Source: Sulfitobacter sp. THAF37
GTDB taxonomy: Bacteria; Pseudomonadota; Alphaproteobacteria; Rhodobacterales; Rhodobacteraceae
Direction: 5' to 3'
Assembly: GCF_009363555.1 (NCBI RefSeq)
Contig: NZ_CP045372.1
Span: 558,001 to 622,000, forward strand
Length of the DNA: 64,000 nt
Within the stretch, counting starts at the first letter, position 1; the number at the start of each line of letters is the position of its first letter. This document shows, piece by piece, positions 37,062-48,233 of the stretch. Below the pieces are notes generated by a model. That model made no database searches, had not been told where the DNA came from, and saw nothing but the letters and a program-made list of their open reading frames with translations. The position numbers and the translations under genes were made by a program.

Positions 37062-37149
37062 GGCAACAGACCGACCAAGGGAGAAAAAGTGGCGAAAAAA
37101 GCCAAGTAGCTCTCTTTCCTAGACCAATCCCTCCTCCGCCAGCTCTACC

Positions 37150-37183
37150 AAAGAAGACATGTCATATTTGACATGTCTTCTTT
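37150..37183. repeat. Short AAGACATGTC hairpin
   Basis: Perfect 15-bp stem (AAAGAAGACATGTCA and its complement) with a TATT loop, followed by T and GCG on the plus strand. Shares the core AAGACATGTCA with the long palindrome at 11422-11479. Placed 88 bases after the toxin stop, it may serve as its terminator. Confidence 0.85.
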
Positions 37184-37299
37184 TGCGTTCGGGGCAGCCG
37201 CATCGGCCAAGGGCTGCCGCCGGAGCTGCGGGGGGCTTCCGGACCTTGCACCGCAACCGGTGGCCCGGTGTCCCTCCTTGTCACACCTCCCCGAACGAC

Positions 37300-37325
37300 A
37301 AAGGCCGCCCCGAGGGGCGGCCTTT
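37300..37325 (-). terminator. Terminator after tuf
   Basis: AAAGGCCGCCCC arm with its complement (about 11 bp, loop centred at 37312-37313), then TTTGTCG on the minus strand. It lies 42 bases past the tuf stop. Confidence 0.8.
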
Positions 37326-37366
37326 GCTTTACTGTGATCAGGCGCGCCCGTGCGGGCGCATGCCGA

Positions 37367-38542
<1,176 letters not shown>

Positions 38543-38600
38543 GGTATTAGCACCCTTTTTGAATTGAGGGGCCGCATGGGCCCGGTCCTATCTGGCGCGC

Positions 38601-38629
38601 GATGTATTGGGTCTGAGCGGTAAAATCAA
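38601..38629 (-). promoter_or_regulatory. sigma70-like promoter of tuf
   Basis: Minus strand: -35 TTGATT (38629-38624), 17-base spacer, -10 TACATC (38606-38601), about 59 bases ahead of the tuf start. Confidence 0.5.
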
Positions 38630-38660
38630 GCGCGACTTCGCACCGCGACGTTCAGCACCT

Positions 38661-39239
38661 TCAGGCGTCGGTATCCGCCACAACGGCCGCCGGGGCGCCG
38701 TTGCCCCGGAACCAGCCCTTTTCCTTGTTCATCTTCACCAGATAGCTCTCGATCGCCTTGGCGGCGTTCTGGCTGAGGTTCTTGAGCTGCTCCTCGGCTG
38801 ATTTGGTATAGCCCGACCCGACAACCGGCCCCTGGTCGAGGGATTCGAAAACCGTGATCTGATGCGGTTTTTCGGTCAGCTTGACGTTCTTCGCATCGTC
38901 CCAGACGGTCAGGTTGATGATCAGGATCGACTTGGGCGCGAACACCACGGGAATGCCCGGCTGCGCCAGCACGTAACCTTCGATGCTCATGCCGAAATGA
39001 TAGTCGCGGCTGCCATTGTAGCGGCCAAACCGCTCTTCGGTGGCGTCGGTCAGCGCCTTGGTCAGCTGCGCCTTGGAGACCTCCCGGCTCAGTGGACCCT
39101 TCACCGCCTTGGGCGCCACCGCGATGTTATGCACAAGGTTGAAGTCGCCCAGAGGCACCGGCGCCTTGTTCAGATCCGCCGCGCCATTGCAGGCGGCCAG
39201 GAACACCACGGAAATCAATACGGCAAGTACGCGGATCAT
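38661..39239 (-). CDS. Putative lipoprotein, family not recognised
   Basis: 192 aa. The N-terminus MIRVLAVLISVVFLAAC is a lipoprotein signal with Cys17 as lipidation site. The mature part includes IPVVFAPKSILIINLTVWDDAKNVKL and a conserved-looking FGMSIEGYVLAQPGIPVV; I do not know the family. An in-frame start 60 bases upstream would bury the signal peptide and was rejected. Single gene between tuf and the P450 gene, divergent from the latter. Confidence 0.7.
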   Translation of the reverse strand: MIRVLAVLISVVFLAACNGAADLNKAPVPLGDFNLVHNIAVAPKAVKGPLSREVSKAQLTKALTDATEERFGRYNGSRDYHFGMSIEGYVLAQPGIPVVFAPKSILIINLTVWDDAKNVKLTEKPHQITVFESLDQGPVVGSGYTKSAEEQLKNLSQNAAKAIESYLVKMNKEKGWFRGNGAPAAVVADTDA

Positions 39240-39368
39240 CTCTATCCCCTTCAGCACCAAGCTTTCAATGGCGATACCCGATGGCTGCCGCCGGTGCAAT
39301 CAATTGCCGCGTTGGCCAAGCGGTGCCGGCCCCCTATCTTTCACGGCAGATGCCCAAAGGAGCGACCC

Positions 39369-40724
39369 ATGACAACCACCCTGCCCGTCCGCGTGCCCCT
39401 TGTCACCGAACCCTGGGGCATATTCAAAAGCCTCACCGAAGCGCGGCGTAACGTGCTGAGCATCATACCGGACATCGCGACCCGGCAGCCCATGGTGTCG
39501 GGCAAGACCGGCAAACGCTGGCACATGGTCATGGACCCCGGCGCAATCCGCGAGGTGTTGTTGGACCGGCTGGACGACTATCCCAAATCGCTGGTGACGA
39601 AGAACCTGCTGAAACCGGCCATCGGAGAGAGCCTGTTCATTGCCGAAGGCGCGCACTGGCGCTGGCAGCGCAGGGCGGCGGCGCCGGTGTTCTCGCACCG
39701 CAACGTGATGAACCTGTCGCCGATCATGACGGCAGCCGCCGAACGTGCCGCCGCCCGGATCGGCGCGGCGGGGCCGCGCGCGGTGAACATGCTGGACGAG
39801 ATGGTCACCACGACCTTCGACGTGATCGGCGATGTGACGTTTTCGGGCGGCGACACCTTCGATCGCGACAAGGTACACGGCGCCATCGACGATTACATCG
39901 CCGAAGCCGGAAAGATCAGCCTGTTCGACGTACTGGGTTTCCCCGACTGGGTGCCGCGCCCCGGTCGGCTGATGTCGGGGGCCGCGCTGAAGGAGATGAA
40001 GTCGATGGCCGACAGTGCCATCGAGGCGCGCGCCCAACGCGGGCACGAGGGCGTGCCCGACCTGCTGGACCTGCTGCTGGAGGGCGTCGACCCCAAGACC
40101 AAGCGCCAGATGTCCACGGCGGAACTGCGTGACAATCTGCTGACCTTTATCGTGGCGGGTCATGAAACCACCGCGCTGACCCTGTCCTGGGCAATGTATC
40201 TGCTGGGCTTTGACCCGCAGGTGCAGGCCCGCGCCCGCAAGGAAGTCCAGGAGGTGCTGCAAGGTCGTGCCTGCACCGGCGACGACGTCGAGAAGCTGCC
40301 CTATGTCCGCATGATCATCGACGAGACCCTGCGCCTTTATCCCGCTGCCGGGATCATCTCCCGCACCGCGCAGAAGCACGACACCCTTTGCGACCGCGAA
40401 ATCAGGCCCGGCGACACGGTGATGATCCCGATCTACGCCTTGGGTCGGAACGCGCTGCTGTGGGACGACCCCGACCGTTTCGACCCAGAGCGATTTGCCG
40501 ACCGCAAGTCGATCGACCGCTATGCCTATCTGCCTTTTGGCGATGGCCCCCGCATCTGCATCGGCGCATCCTTTGCCCTGCAGGAAGCGGTGATCATCCT
40601 CGCCACCCTTCTGTCCCGGTTCGAGTTCACCCCTGTCCCCGGAAAGCAACCCAAGCCGGTGATGATTCTGACCCTGCGCCCCGAAGGCGGTGTCTGGATG
40701 ACAGCCAAACCGCTTGAAGGCTAG
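39369..40724 (+). CDS. Cytochrome P450
   Basis: 451 aa. The I-helix motif AGHETT (263-268), the K-helix ExxR in DETLRLYP, the PERF-type stretch (FDPERFADRKS) and the heme loop FGDGPRICIGASFALQEA with Cys397 are all present, so it should bind heme. No signal or membrane anchor is clear. There is no ferredoxin or reductase gene alongside, so its electron partner must be elsewhere. Its TAG stop and the TAG stop of the convergent M48 gene share the palindrome CTAG. Confidence 0.92.
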   Translation: MTTTLPVRVPLVTEPWGIFKSLTEARRNVLSIIPDIATRQPMVSGKTGKRWHMVMDPGAIREVLLDRLDDYPKSLVTKNLLKPAIGESLFIAEGAHWRWQRRAAAPVFSHRNVMNLSPIMTAAAERAAARIGAAGPRAVNMLDEMVTTTFDVIGDVTFSGGDTFDRDKVHGAIDDYIAEAGKISLFDVLGFPDWVPRPGRLMSGAALKEMKSMADSAIEARAQRGHEGVPDLLDLLLEGVDPKTKRQMSTAELRDNLLTFIVAGHETTALTLSWAMYLLGFDPQVQARARKEVQEVLQGRACTGDDVEKLPYVRMIIDETLRLYPAAGIISRTAQKHDTLCDREIRPGDTVMIPIYALGRNALLWDDPDRFDPERFADRKSIDRYAYLPFGDGPRICIGASFALQEAVIILATLLSRFEFTPVPGKQPKPVMILTLRPEGGVWMTAKPLEG

Positions 40725-41815
40725 TCACAGATGGCGCGCAGCGCGGTCCAGTCCGCGGCGCTCATCGACGGCCGGTAGTCGGCTTCGGCGTCGACGGCCT
40801 CGCGTGCCGCCGCAATCCGTTCTGCCAGCCTCGGGTGGCTCAGGAAATGCGCGGTCACGCCGTCATGATCCCCGAACCGGCGGCGGAACCCTTCGAACAT
40901 ATCGCCCAGCGCGGCGGGGCTGATGCCCGCCCGGTGCAGCTGGTCATGGGCGAAACGATCGGCGCCCGCCTCGGCCTCCTGCGCATATTGCGCGGAAATC
41001 AGTCTTTCAGTCAGAAACAGCACCGCCGCGCCGCCGGCGAAATCGCCAAAGAGCAGCCCCAGCACCCCGATGGATCCCGCGGATCGCAGCGCATGACGGG
41101 TCGGATCACGGCTGACCACATGGCCGATCTCGTGCGCCAGCACCGCTGCGACCTGGTCAGGACCCTCCGCCGCGTCGATGAGCCCGCGAAAGAGCACGAC
41201 AAACCCACCCGGCAAGGCAAAGGCGTTGACCATTTCATGATCCAGCACCGCGACAGTGACCTTCTGTCCTTCCGCGGCCGGCGGGTCGAGCCGACCCAGC
41301 AACCGATCCAGCGCCGCCGTACCTTCCGGCGCTTCGCATAGCGGGACGGGGTTGAGGCCCGACTCATTCAGGGCTTCGCGAATATGGCCAAAGGTCGCCT
41401 CCCCCAACGCGCGTTCGCCTGCCGGGGGAATATAGGCCGCCATGTTGTCCGCCAGCAGCGGGATCAGCACACCGATTTGCAGACCAACCGCTGCCACCGC
41501 CGCCACGGCCCAGGCCGCCAGCCGACCGCGGCCATTCGGCGGGCTGCGGCGCAGCCGGTTGGTCAGACGCGGCAACAGGCTGGTGTCAGTAACATACAGC
41601 CGCGCCAACGGGTCGCCGACCAATCGCAGAATGACGCCGTTTCTGCCTGCCATATCGGGCAGTTGCCGCACATCCCCCACCGGCCAGCGCAGGATGCGCC
41701 CGTCGTCCAGCCCGATCTGCAGGATCCCGGATGCGATGTGCAGGCTGACTTCCTCGGCCACCGGCCTGTCGCCTTCGAAGTAGGCCGCGCCCATACCGTC
41801 GAAGCCAACGCTCAT
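40721..41815 (-). CDS. M48 family metallopeptidase
   Basis: 364 aa. Zinc motif HEIGH at 228-232 (AVLAHEIGHVVSRDP) with the downstream Glu in QEAEAGADRFA. One membrane helix lies near 100-122. The first 90 residues form a beta-rich region of unknown role. M48 enzymes are HtpX- or Oma1-like membrane or periplasmic proteases. The start MSVGFDGMG overlaps the DUF898 gene stop (ATGA), a pairing I recall from other Proteobacteria. Confidence 0.88.
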   Translation of the reverse strand: MSVGFDGMGAAYFEGDRPVAEEVSLHIASGILQIGLDDGRILRWPVGDVRQLPDMAGRNGVILRLVGDPLARLYVTDTSLLPRLTNRLRRSPPNGRGRLAAWAVAAVAAVGLQIGVLIPLLADNMAAYIPPAGERALGEATFGHIREALNESGLNPVPLCEAPEGTAALDRLLGRLDPPAAEGQKVTVAVLDHEMVNAFALPGGFVVLFRGLIDAAEGPDQVAAVLAHEIGHVVSRDPTRHALRSAGSIGVLGLLFGDFAGGAAVLFLTERLISAQYAQEAEAGADRFAHDQLHRAGISPAALGDMFEGFRRRFGDHDGVTAHFLSHPRLAERIAAAREAVDAEADYRPSMSAADWTALRAICD

Positions 41816-43158
41816 ATCGCCACCCCCAGGTCCAGCGCCTCGGCAAAGCCTTCGGCTTCGGCAAAGGCGTCCCGGTCGCGCTGGCTGATCATGTGCAGGC
41901 CCGCCGTGGTCGGCAGGGTCGTGGTCCGCGCCAGGTGCCGCATGATCGGGAATGTGACGAAGGTATTGTGCAGCACCCCCCACATCAGAAACACCGACAG
42001 GTAGAGCACGCCAAGGATACCGAAGGACAGCCAGCGCGGCAGGTCGCCGAAGCCGCCCAGGCCCATGCTGTCGGCGGGGTCAAGCCAGCCCAGCTGCCCG
42101 TACATCGCAAGGCCCAGCATCACCAGGAGGCTGATGCCAAACAGCAATACGATGTAGGAGATGAAAATGCCGAGCGTGTAGATCATCGCTATTCGCGGCC
42201 CCCGCAGACGGGACGCAAAGCTGATGCCGTAGGCGGCCTTTTGATTCGCCATGATCCGCTTGGCCACCCAGCGGTAGTGGATCGCGCCATAGACGAGGGC
42301 GGACAGCAGCACCGGCACAGCCCAAAGCCGTTGCGGATCCTGCCAGGACGGCGGCCAATGGCCCTGACGAACGGCAAGGACGAACTCGCCCGGCATGTCG
42401 TCGATCCGCGCAAGGACAGGTGGCACAACCGGCTCTATCAGCGCAACCCAGAGGCCGAATGCCAAACAGGCGAGCAGCGCCAGCATCAAGGGAACCGCCG
42501 CCCGGTAGAGCGTCTGCCAGCGCCCCTGCTGCACCAACCGGGCAGAACCGAAGAATGTGCGGTCGGTGCGGTATTTCTCAAGTGCGAAGGTCATCCGGGG
42601 CCAGAGAATGCCAAGGGACAGGATCGTGACCGCCCAGTGTACCAGCGCCCGCGCGGCATAGCCCCAGGCGCCTTTCTCAAGACCGAAGCGCACGCCGCGC
42701 CAACGGGTCCGGGCCAGCACGTAGCGCCGCGCGCGATAGCGGGCGTAGAACCAGATGGGGATCACACCGGCGAAGCTGGCGACATATCCCAGCCAGGACG
42801 AACTGAAGACCGAGAAACTGACGAACATCAGCAGCAGATTCACGATGCCGATGTAGAAGGTCAGCACCACCACCGCGATGAAGAAGCCCAGCAGCTTTTC
42901 CAGCGGATCGCCCACATATTCCAGCGGATGCCCGCCGGGACGGATCGCGGACCAGTACCAGCGCCGCAACCGCGTCTTCATCCAGAACCGGTAGAAACCC
43001 AGCGTCAGGATGGTGAATAATCCGGTCTTGAGCGCCAGCCAGAACAGCGCCCAGCGCCTGCCGGTGAATTCGACCTGCATTCCTGCGGGTTTGTGGTCAG
43101 GCGTGGCCGTCGCGGGCGACACCGGCCAGGGGCTGTCCGGCACTGCGCTCTCGCTCAT
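41812..43158 (-). CDS. YjgN family (DUF898) membrane protein
   Basis: 448 aa. Repeated DUF898 units: FTGRRWALFWLALKTGLFTILTLGFYRFWMKTRLRRWYWSAI near the N-terminus and a related VHWAVTILSLGILWPRMTFALEKYRT later. About eight to ten membrane helices. Function unknown; the coupled M48 protease downstream suggests they act together at the membrane. It starts 16 bases after parC's stop. Confidence 0.85.
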   Translation of the reverse strand: MSESAVPDSPWPVSPATATPDHKPAGMQVEFTGRRWALFWLALKTGLFTILTLGFYRFWMKTRLRRWYWSAIRPGGHPLEYVGDPLEKLLGFFIAVVVLTFYIGIVNLLLMFVSFSVFSSSWLGYVASFAGVIPIWFYARYRARRYVLARTRWRGVRFGLEKGAWGYAARALVHWAVTILSLGILWPRMTFALEKYRTDRTFFGSARLVQQGRWQTLYRAAVPLMLALLACLAFGLWVALIEPVVPPVLARIDDMPGEFVLAVRQGHWPPSWQDPQRLWAVPVLLSALVYGAIHYRWVAKRIMANQKAAYGISFASRLRGPRIAMIYTLGIFISYIVLLFGISLLVMLGLAMYGQLGWLDPADSMGLGGFGDLPRWLSFGILGVLYLSVFLMWGVLHNTFVTFPIMRHLARTTTLPTTAGLHMISQRDRDAFAEAEGFAEALDLGVAI

Positions 43159-43173
43159 GCCTGAACGGTCCGG

Positions 43174-45492
43174 TCAGGTGAACTTGTTGTCACGTGGAAA
43201 GCCGCGCGGCGCCATGCGTCCGGCAGAGGCGCGTTTGCCGGTCCATTCCGTCAGCTCGATCTCCGTCCGGGTGCGGCCCGCCGGATCCAGCCAGGTCAGC
43301 CCGGTTGCGCCATCGAAAGTGGTGGCGTCGGATAGCCCGCCATCCTTGTACTTTTGCAGGCGCACCCCCTTGCCCCGACCCATTTCGGGCAGTTCGTCAA
43401 GCCCGAAGACCAGCACCTTGCGGTTCTCGCCCACCACGGCGACGCGGTCGCCCCGGACCGGCTTGCAGACCAGCGCCCGTGCGTCACCGCGTACGTTCAG
43501 CACCTGCTTGCCGCTGCGGGTCTGGGCCACGACGTCGGTCTCAGGCACGACAAAGCCGTCCCCCGCGGTTGAGGCCACCAGCAGCTTGCGATCCGGCTGG
43601 TGGATGAACAAGTCCACGATCCGCACCTCGTTCGGCAGGTCCACCATCAGACGCAGGGGTTCGCCCATGCCACGTCCGCCAGGAAGGTTCGCCGCCGAAA
43701 TCGTATAAAAACGTCCGTTCGACCCGAACACCAGCAGCCGGTCGGTCGTTTCGGCATGGAATATGAACCGGGGGCCGTCACCGTCCTTGAACTTCAACTC
43801 GCGGTTCAGGTCGATATGGCCGGTCATGGCCCGTATCCATCCCATCTCGGAACAGACGACGGTGATCGGCTCGCGGTCGATCATCGCCTCGATCGGCACA
43901 TCCTCGACCACACCTGCCTCGGCGAAATCGGTCCGCCGCTTGCCGCAGTCCACACCGTCGATGATCCAGTCCTTGCCGAATTGCTTCTTGGTGGCACGCA
44001 GCTGTTCGGTGATGCTGTCCCATTGCAGGTCTTCGCTTTCCAGCAAATCCTCCAGCCCCGCGCGTTCCTCCATCAATTCGGACTGCTCGCGCAGCAGCTC
44101 CAGCTCTTCGAGCCGCCGCAAGGATCGCAGGCGCATGTTCAGGATCGCATCGACCTGCACTTCGGACAATTCGCCGTCGCCCGGTACGGGGCTGACGTAG
44201 TCCTTTTCGTCCATCGCCCGGACGTGGTCCTTGCCCCAATCCTCGCGCATGAGCGCGGCCTTGGGGTCGTCGTCGTAGCGGATGATATCGATCACGCGGT
44301 CAAGGTTGAGGAAGGCAACGATGAAGCCTTCCAGCACTTGCAGCCGGTTGTCGATCTTGTCCATCCGGTGGCGGGATCGGCGTTGCAGCACCTCGCGGCG
44401 ATGATCGAGAAAGGCGCGCAGCACTTCCTTCATGCTGCAGACCTTGGGCGTCACCCCGTCGATCAGCACGTTCATGTTCAGCGAAAACCGCACCTCAAGA
44501 TCGGAGTTGCGGAACAGCATCCCCATCAGCACCTCAGGGTCCACCGAACGCGACCGCGGTTCGATGATCATACGGACGTCGTCGGCGGATTCGTCACGCA
44601 CATCGCCCAGGATCGGGATCTTCTTGGTCTGGATCAGTTCCGCGATCTTTTCGATCAGCTTGGACTTCTGCACCTGGTAGGGAATCTCAGTGACGACGAT
44701 CTGCCACTGGCCCCGGCCCAGGTCCTCGATCTGCCAGCGGCAGCGCAGACGGAAGCCGCCCTTGCCGGTGCGGTAGGCCTGCGCGATGCTCTCGGCCGGT
44801 TCCACGATGACGCCGCCGGTGGGGAAATCCGGGCCGGGCACATATTTCAGCAACGTGTCGTCCCGCGCATCCGGTGTCTTGATCAGATGGATGCAGGCAT
44901 CGCAAAGCTCCGCGATGTTGTGCGGTGGAATGTTCGTGGCCATGCCCACGGCGATGCCGCTCGACCCATTGGCCAGAAGGTTCGGGAACTGCGCGGGCAA
45001 CACCGCCGGTTCGGTCAGCGTGCCGTCGTAATTCTCGCGGAAATCGACGGCATTCTCGTTCAGACCCTCCAGCATGGCCTCGGCCACGGCGGTCATCCGC
45101 GCCTCGGTGTAGCGGCTGGCGGCGGGATTGTCGCCGTCGATATTGCCAAAGTTGCCCTGCCCGTCCACCAGCGGGTAACGCACGTTGAAATCCTGGGCGA
45201 GACGCGCCATCGCGTCATAGATCGCGGCATCCCCGTGCGGGTGGTAGTTGCCCATCACGTCGCCCGAGATCTTGGCCGACTTGCGGAAACCGCCGGTCGA
45301 GGACAACCGCAATTCGCGCATCGCAAAAAGGATGCGGCGGTGCACCGGTTTCAGGCCATCACGGGCATCGGGCAGCGCCCGGTGCATGATCGTGCTGAGC
45401 GCGTAGGTGAGATACCTGTCGCCCAGCGCGCGGCGCAGCGGTTCGGACATGTTGTGCGGGTCCGCTGGGGGAGGATCGGTAACATCAGACAT
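43174..45492 (-). CDS. parC: DNA topoisomerase IV subunit A
   Basis: 772 aa. [32 protein letters not shown] (N-terminal winged helix), and [13 protein letters not shown] active-site region with SRYTEAR carrying the catalytic Tyr. The C-terminal part is shorter than GyrA's and lacks a complete GyrA-box series, in keeping with ParC. It decatenates daughter chromosomes. parE is not in the window. The start MSDVTDPPP is used; a 12-codon extension is possible. Confidence 0.93.
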   Translation of the reverse strand: MSDVTDPPPADPHNMSEPLRRALGDRYLTYALSTIMHRALPDARDGLKPVHRRILFAMRELRLSSTGGFRKSAKISGDVMGNYHPHGDAAIYDAMARLAQDFNVRYPLVDGQGNFGNIDGDNPAASRYTEARMTAVAEAMLEGLNENAVDFRENYDGTLTEPAVLPAQFPNLLANGSSGIAVGMATNIPPHNIAELCDACIHLIKTPDARDDTLLKYVPGPDFPTGGVIVEPAESIAQAYRTGKGGFRLRCRWQIEDLGRGQWQIVVTEIPYQVQKSKLIEKIAELIQTKKIPILGDVRDESADDVRMIIEPRSRSVDPEVLMGMLFRNSDLEVRFSLNMNVLIDGVTPKVCSMKEVLRAFLDHRREVLQRRSRHRMDKIDNRLQVLEGFIVAFLNLDRVIDIIRYDDDPKAALMREDWGKDHVRAMDEKDYVSPVPGDGELSEVQVDAILNMRLRSLRRLEELELLREQSELMEERAGLEDLLESEDLQWDSITEQLRATKKQFGKDWIIDGVDCGKRRTDFAEAGVVEDVPIEAMIDREPITVVCSEMGWIRAMTGHIDLNRELKFKDGDGPRFIFHAETTDRLLVFGSNGRFYTISAANLPGGRGMGEPLRLMVDLPNEVRIVDLFIHQPDRKLLVASTAGDGFVVPETDVVAQTRSGKQVLNVRGDARALVCKPVRGDRVAVVGENRKVLVFGLDELPEMGRGKGVRLQKYKDGGLSDATTFDGATGLTWLDPAGRTRTEIELTEWTGKRASAGRMAPRGFPRDNKFT

Positions 45493-45673
45493 GGAGGACT
45501 TTCTATCCAAGCGCCGCTTGTCCGGCAAGCGTACGAATGCCGCTGGCTTCTTATTTTCAGCGGTTCAGTAACCCGACGGATATTATGGGTAGCGTGGGTT
45601 TATTTTTCGGGTATGGAACCAAACGGTGCGGGAACTGTGTTAGTATCCTGACACGCGTACATTGGGGGATGTC

Positions 45674-46336
45674 ATGAAACGCTTTATCCTGCTGAGCTTC
45701 GGTTTTCTGGGCTGGGCCTTTTATGAAATGAGCGGCGGCCCGGATTTCGAACCGCGCAGCGCGCAGATCGCCAGTATGGCCTCCGCAGCGCAGCCGCAGG
45801 AGCGGTCACAGCCGACCGTGATCACAAACATCGAAAGCGACGCGTCGGCACCCACGCGCAGTGCCTTCGTCGATACCGACCCGCCTTTCGACGATTCCGC
45901 CGACAGCGACGTCGTGACACGCGTCTCTTTGAACCTGACGACGCTGACCGATGTGCCGAACAAAACAGAGGCCGCAGAGCGGAAGATTACGCCGGCGGTC
46001 GCAAAAGTATCCGTGAATAACACCGGTGTGCCGCAGAATGCGGGCGTGCTGACCGCCAGCGCCGACACCCCGGCCATCATCCCAAGCCTGATCGACCCGA
46101 ACGATGGTGTGAACATGGCGACCTCCGCCGCGACGGGTGGAGATGTGCGGATTGTATCGGGCAGTCGCGTAAATGTGCGCGGCGGGCCGGGTACGGATCA
46201 CGGCGTGGTGGCAAAACTCACCGAAGGCGACGAGGTGCGCGTCCTGCTCGACAACGGCAACGGCTGGGTCAAGATGCAGCCGCTCGATGGCAGCCCGGAG
46301 GGCTGGATGGCCGATTGGTTGCTGACCGGCGGCTGA
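45674..46336 (+). CDS. SH3-domain (SH3b) protein with N-terminal membrane segment
   Basis: 220 aa. Hydrophobic N-terminus MKRFILLSFGFLGWAFY, a low-complexity middle rich in Asp, Thr and Ala, and a C-terminal bacterial SH3 fold from about residue 158 (VRIVSGSRVNVRGGPGTDHGVVAKLTEGDEVRV...GNGWVKMQ...GWMADWLL). Such domains often bind the cell wall. GGGGGAT is well placed before the ATG. A single gene, divergent from parC. Confidence 0.8.
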   Translation: MKRFILLSFGFLGWAFYEMSGGPDFEPRSAQIASMASAAQPQERSQPTVITNIESDASAPTRSAFVDTDPPFDDSADSDVVTRVSLNLTTLTDVPNKTEAAERKITPAVAKVSVNNTGVPQNAGVLTASADTPAIIPSLIDPNDGVNMATSAATGGDVRIVSGSRVNVRGGPGTDHGVVAKLTEGDEVRVLLDNGNGWVKMQPLDGSPEGWMADWLLTGG

Positions 46337-46398
46337 GCCCGCCTTGCCAAAGCCTGCAGGGCACGCGATGAAGGGTCTCCAGTGCGGGGGCCCTTTTC

Positions 46399-47292
46399 AT
46401 GTCGACACGTTCCATCCTGATCACCGGCTGTTCCAGCGGCATCGGGCTGGCCTGTGCGCGGGGCATGCGTGCCCGTGGCTGGCGTGTCTTTGCCAGTTGC
46501 CGCAAGCAGGAAGACTGCGACCGTCTGCGCGCCGAGGGGTTCGAGGCACCCCGCCTTGACTATGCGGACGAGGACAGCATTCGCACGGCACTGGACGAGG
46601 TGCTTGCGGCGACAGGCGGAACGCTGGACGCGCTCTTTAACAACGGTGCCTTCGCCTTGCCCGGCGCGGTAGAGGATCTGCCCACCGACGGCTTGCGCAG
46701 CATTTTCGAAACCAACTTCTTTGGCTGGCACAGCCTGACCCGTGCGGTCATCCCCGTGATGCGAGGCCAGGGGCACGGGCGGATCGTGCAGTGTTCTTCC
46801 GTTCTCGGCATGGTCACGATGCCTTGGCGCGGCGCCTACAGTGCCACCAAATTCGCGCTCGAAGGGCTGACCGACACCCTGCGGATCGAAATGCGCGGCA
46901 CCGGGTTGCATATCTGCCTGATCGAACCGGGACCGGTCACGTCGAAAATCAGGGTCAACTCGATCCCCCATTTCGAACGCTGGATCGACTGGGAAGCCTC
47001 GCCGCGCGCCGCGCAGTACCGCAGCCAGCTGCGCAAACGGTTGTATGCCTCCACCGGTCCCGACCGGTTCGAACTGGGGCCGGAGGCCGTGCTGAAGCGC
47101 CTCATTCACGCCTGCGAAGCCCGCAAACCCCGCCCGCGCTATTACGTCACAACGCCAACCTACCTTGCCGGCGCACTGCGCCGCCTGCTGCCGACGCGCC
47201 TGCTGGATCGGATCACCGGCGCAGGTCAGGGGTTGCGCCGCGACGCTACCCCGCTACGTTCCGACCCAAGGGAAGGGAAAGATCATGTTTGA
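46399..47292 (+). CDS. Short-chain dehydrogenase/reductase (SDR) family protein
   Basis: 297 aa. Cofactor motif TGCSSGIG (9-16), NNGA (81-84), and the catalytic Ser134, Tyr147, Lys151 (YSATK). Long for a classical SDR, with a basic C-terminal extension (LRRLLPTRLLDRITGAG). The substrate is unknown. Its end overlaps the start of the small membrane protein by 8 bases. Confidence 0.88.
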   Translation: MSTRSILITGCSSGIGLACARGMRARGWRVFASCRKQEDCDRLRAEGFEAPRLDYADEDSIRTALDEVLAATGGTLDALFNNGAFALPGAVEDLPTDGLRSIFETNFFGWHSLTRAVIPVMRGQGHGRIVQCSSVLGMVTMPWRGAYSATKFALEGLTDTLRIEMRGTGLHICLIEPGPVTSKIRVNSIPHFERWIDWEASPRAAQYRSQLRKRLYASTGPDRFELGPEAVLKRLIHACEARKPRPRYYVTTPTYLAGALRRLLPTRLLDRITGAGQGLRRDATPLRSDPREGKDHV

Positions 47293-47491
47293 AGACCCTC
47301 TATTCATCGTCGTGCTACTGGCGGTACTGGCCGTCGCCGTGATCCTGCTGATCGGGTTGGGCGGCTTTGCCGGTGGCGGCGAATTCAACAAGCGCAACGC
47401 CAACAAGCTGATGCGCTGGCGAATCATCGCGCAGTTCATCGCAGTGCTGCTGATCCTCGGGTTCATCTGGTTGCGCGGGGGGCTGGGCTGA
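47285..47491 (+). CDS. Small twin-transmembrane HIG1-like protein
   Basis: 68 aa. Two hydrophobic helices (PLFIVVLLAVLAVAVILLIGL and IIAQFIAVLLILGFIWL) joined by a GGEFNKRNANKLMRWR loop, the pattern of the HIG_1_N/twin-transmembrane family seen throughout Rhodobacterales. HIG1 proteins in mitochondria associate with respiratory complexes; any such role here is inferred. Overlaps the adenosyltransferase start (TGATG). Confidence 0.8.
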   Translation: MFEDPLFIVVLLAVLAVAVILLIGLGGFAGGGEFNKRNANKLMRWRIIAQFIAVLLILGFIWLRGGLG

Positions 47492-48066
47492 TGGTCGTTC
47501 TCAACAAGATCTACACCCTAACCGGCGACTCCGGCACCACGGCCCTGGGCAACGGCGACCGCGTGGTCAAACACAGCGTCCGGGTCGAGGCCTATGGCAC
47601 CTGCGACGAATTGAACTGTTTCGTCGGGGTGGCGCGACAGGAGGCCAAGAGCGAAACGGACGCGGCCCTCAGCCGCATTCAGAACGACCTGTTCGATCTT
47701 GGTGCCGATCTGTGCCGCCCCGACATGGCCGCCGATGACAAGGCGGACTATCCGCCGCTTCGCGTCACGACGGGACAGGTCAAACGGCTGGAAGACGAGA
47801 TCGACCTGATGAACGCCGAGCTGGAGCCGCTGCGCAGTTTCGTTCTGCCCGGCGGCAGTGCGCTTGCCGCCCATCTGCATGTCTGCCGCACCGTCGCCCG
47901 CCGCGCCGAGCGCCTGACCGTTCACCTGGCGGGACAGGAGGACGTGAACGAGGCGGCGGTGAAATATCTGAACCGACTCAGCGACTGGTTCTTCGTCGCG
48001 GCGCGGATGGCAAACAACGCGGGCAAGGATGACGTGCTCTGGGTGCCCGGCGCGAACCGCGACTGA
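47491..48066 (+). CDS. PduO-type cob(I)alamin adenosyltransferase
   Basis: 191 aa. It starts VVLNKIYTLTGDSGTTALGNGDRV (ATP-binding N-terminus), with AYGTCDELNCFVG and the C-terminal RTVARRAERLTVHLAG and YLNRLSDWFFVAARMAN. It makes adenosylcobalamin, the cofactor of methylmalonyl-CoA and ethylmalonyl-CoA mutases, which fits the methylsuccinyl-CoA dehydrogenase later in the window. Confidence 0.93.
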   Translation: MVVLNKIYTLTGDSGTTALGNGDRVVKHSVRVEAYGTCDELNCFVGVARQEAKSETDAALSRIQNDLFDLGADLCRPDMAADDKADYPPLRVTTGQVKRLEDEIDLMNAELEPLRSFVLPGGSALAAHLHVCRTVARRAERLTVHLAGQEDVNEAAVKYLNRLSDWFFVAARMANNAGKDDVLWVPGANRD

Positions 48067-48233
48067 CCCGGCGCTCGGGGAATGTCGGCGCTAACATCCC
48101 AAAACGCGGCGTCCCGACACCCGCAATTGCCGATTTTGTCCTGTTTTGCCACGAAAGCTTTCGCTAAACCGACACAAGACAATTCCATCGCTCGCGCCAT
48201 CCGGTCGAGCAGCAACCAAGGAGAAAAACGCAC

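Larger units (their letters stand above)
37062..37366. other. Gap between the toxin gene and tuf
   Basis: 305 bases. It holds a six-codon frame (GTG at about 37089, MAKKAK then stop) after a purine box, the AAGACATGTC hairpin at 37150-37183, and the tuf terminator. No real gene is seen. Confidence 0.5.

Noticed and set aside
37089..37109. Six-codon frame MAKKAK after a purine box near tuf
   Set aside because: Too short to support. It resembles the first residues of EF-Tu, but there is no continuing similarity.
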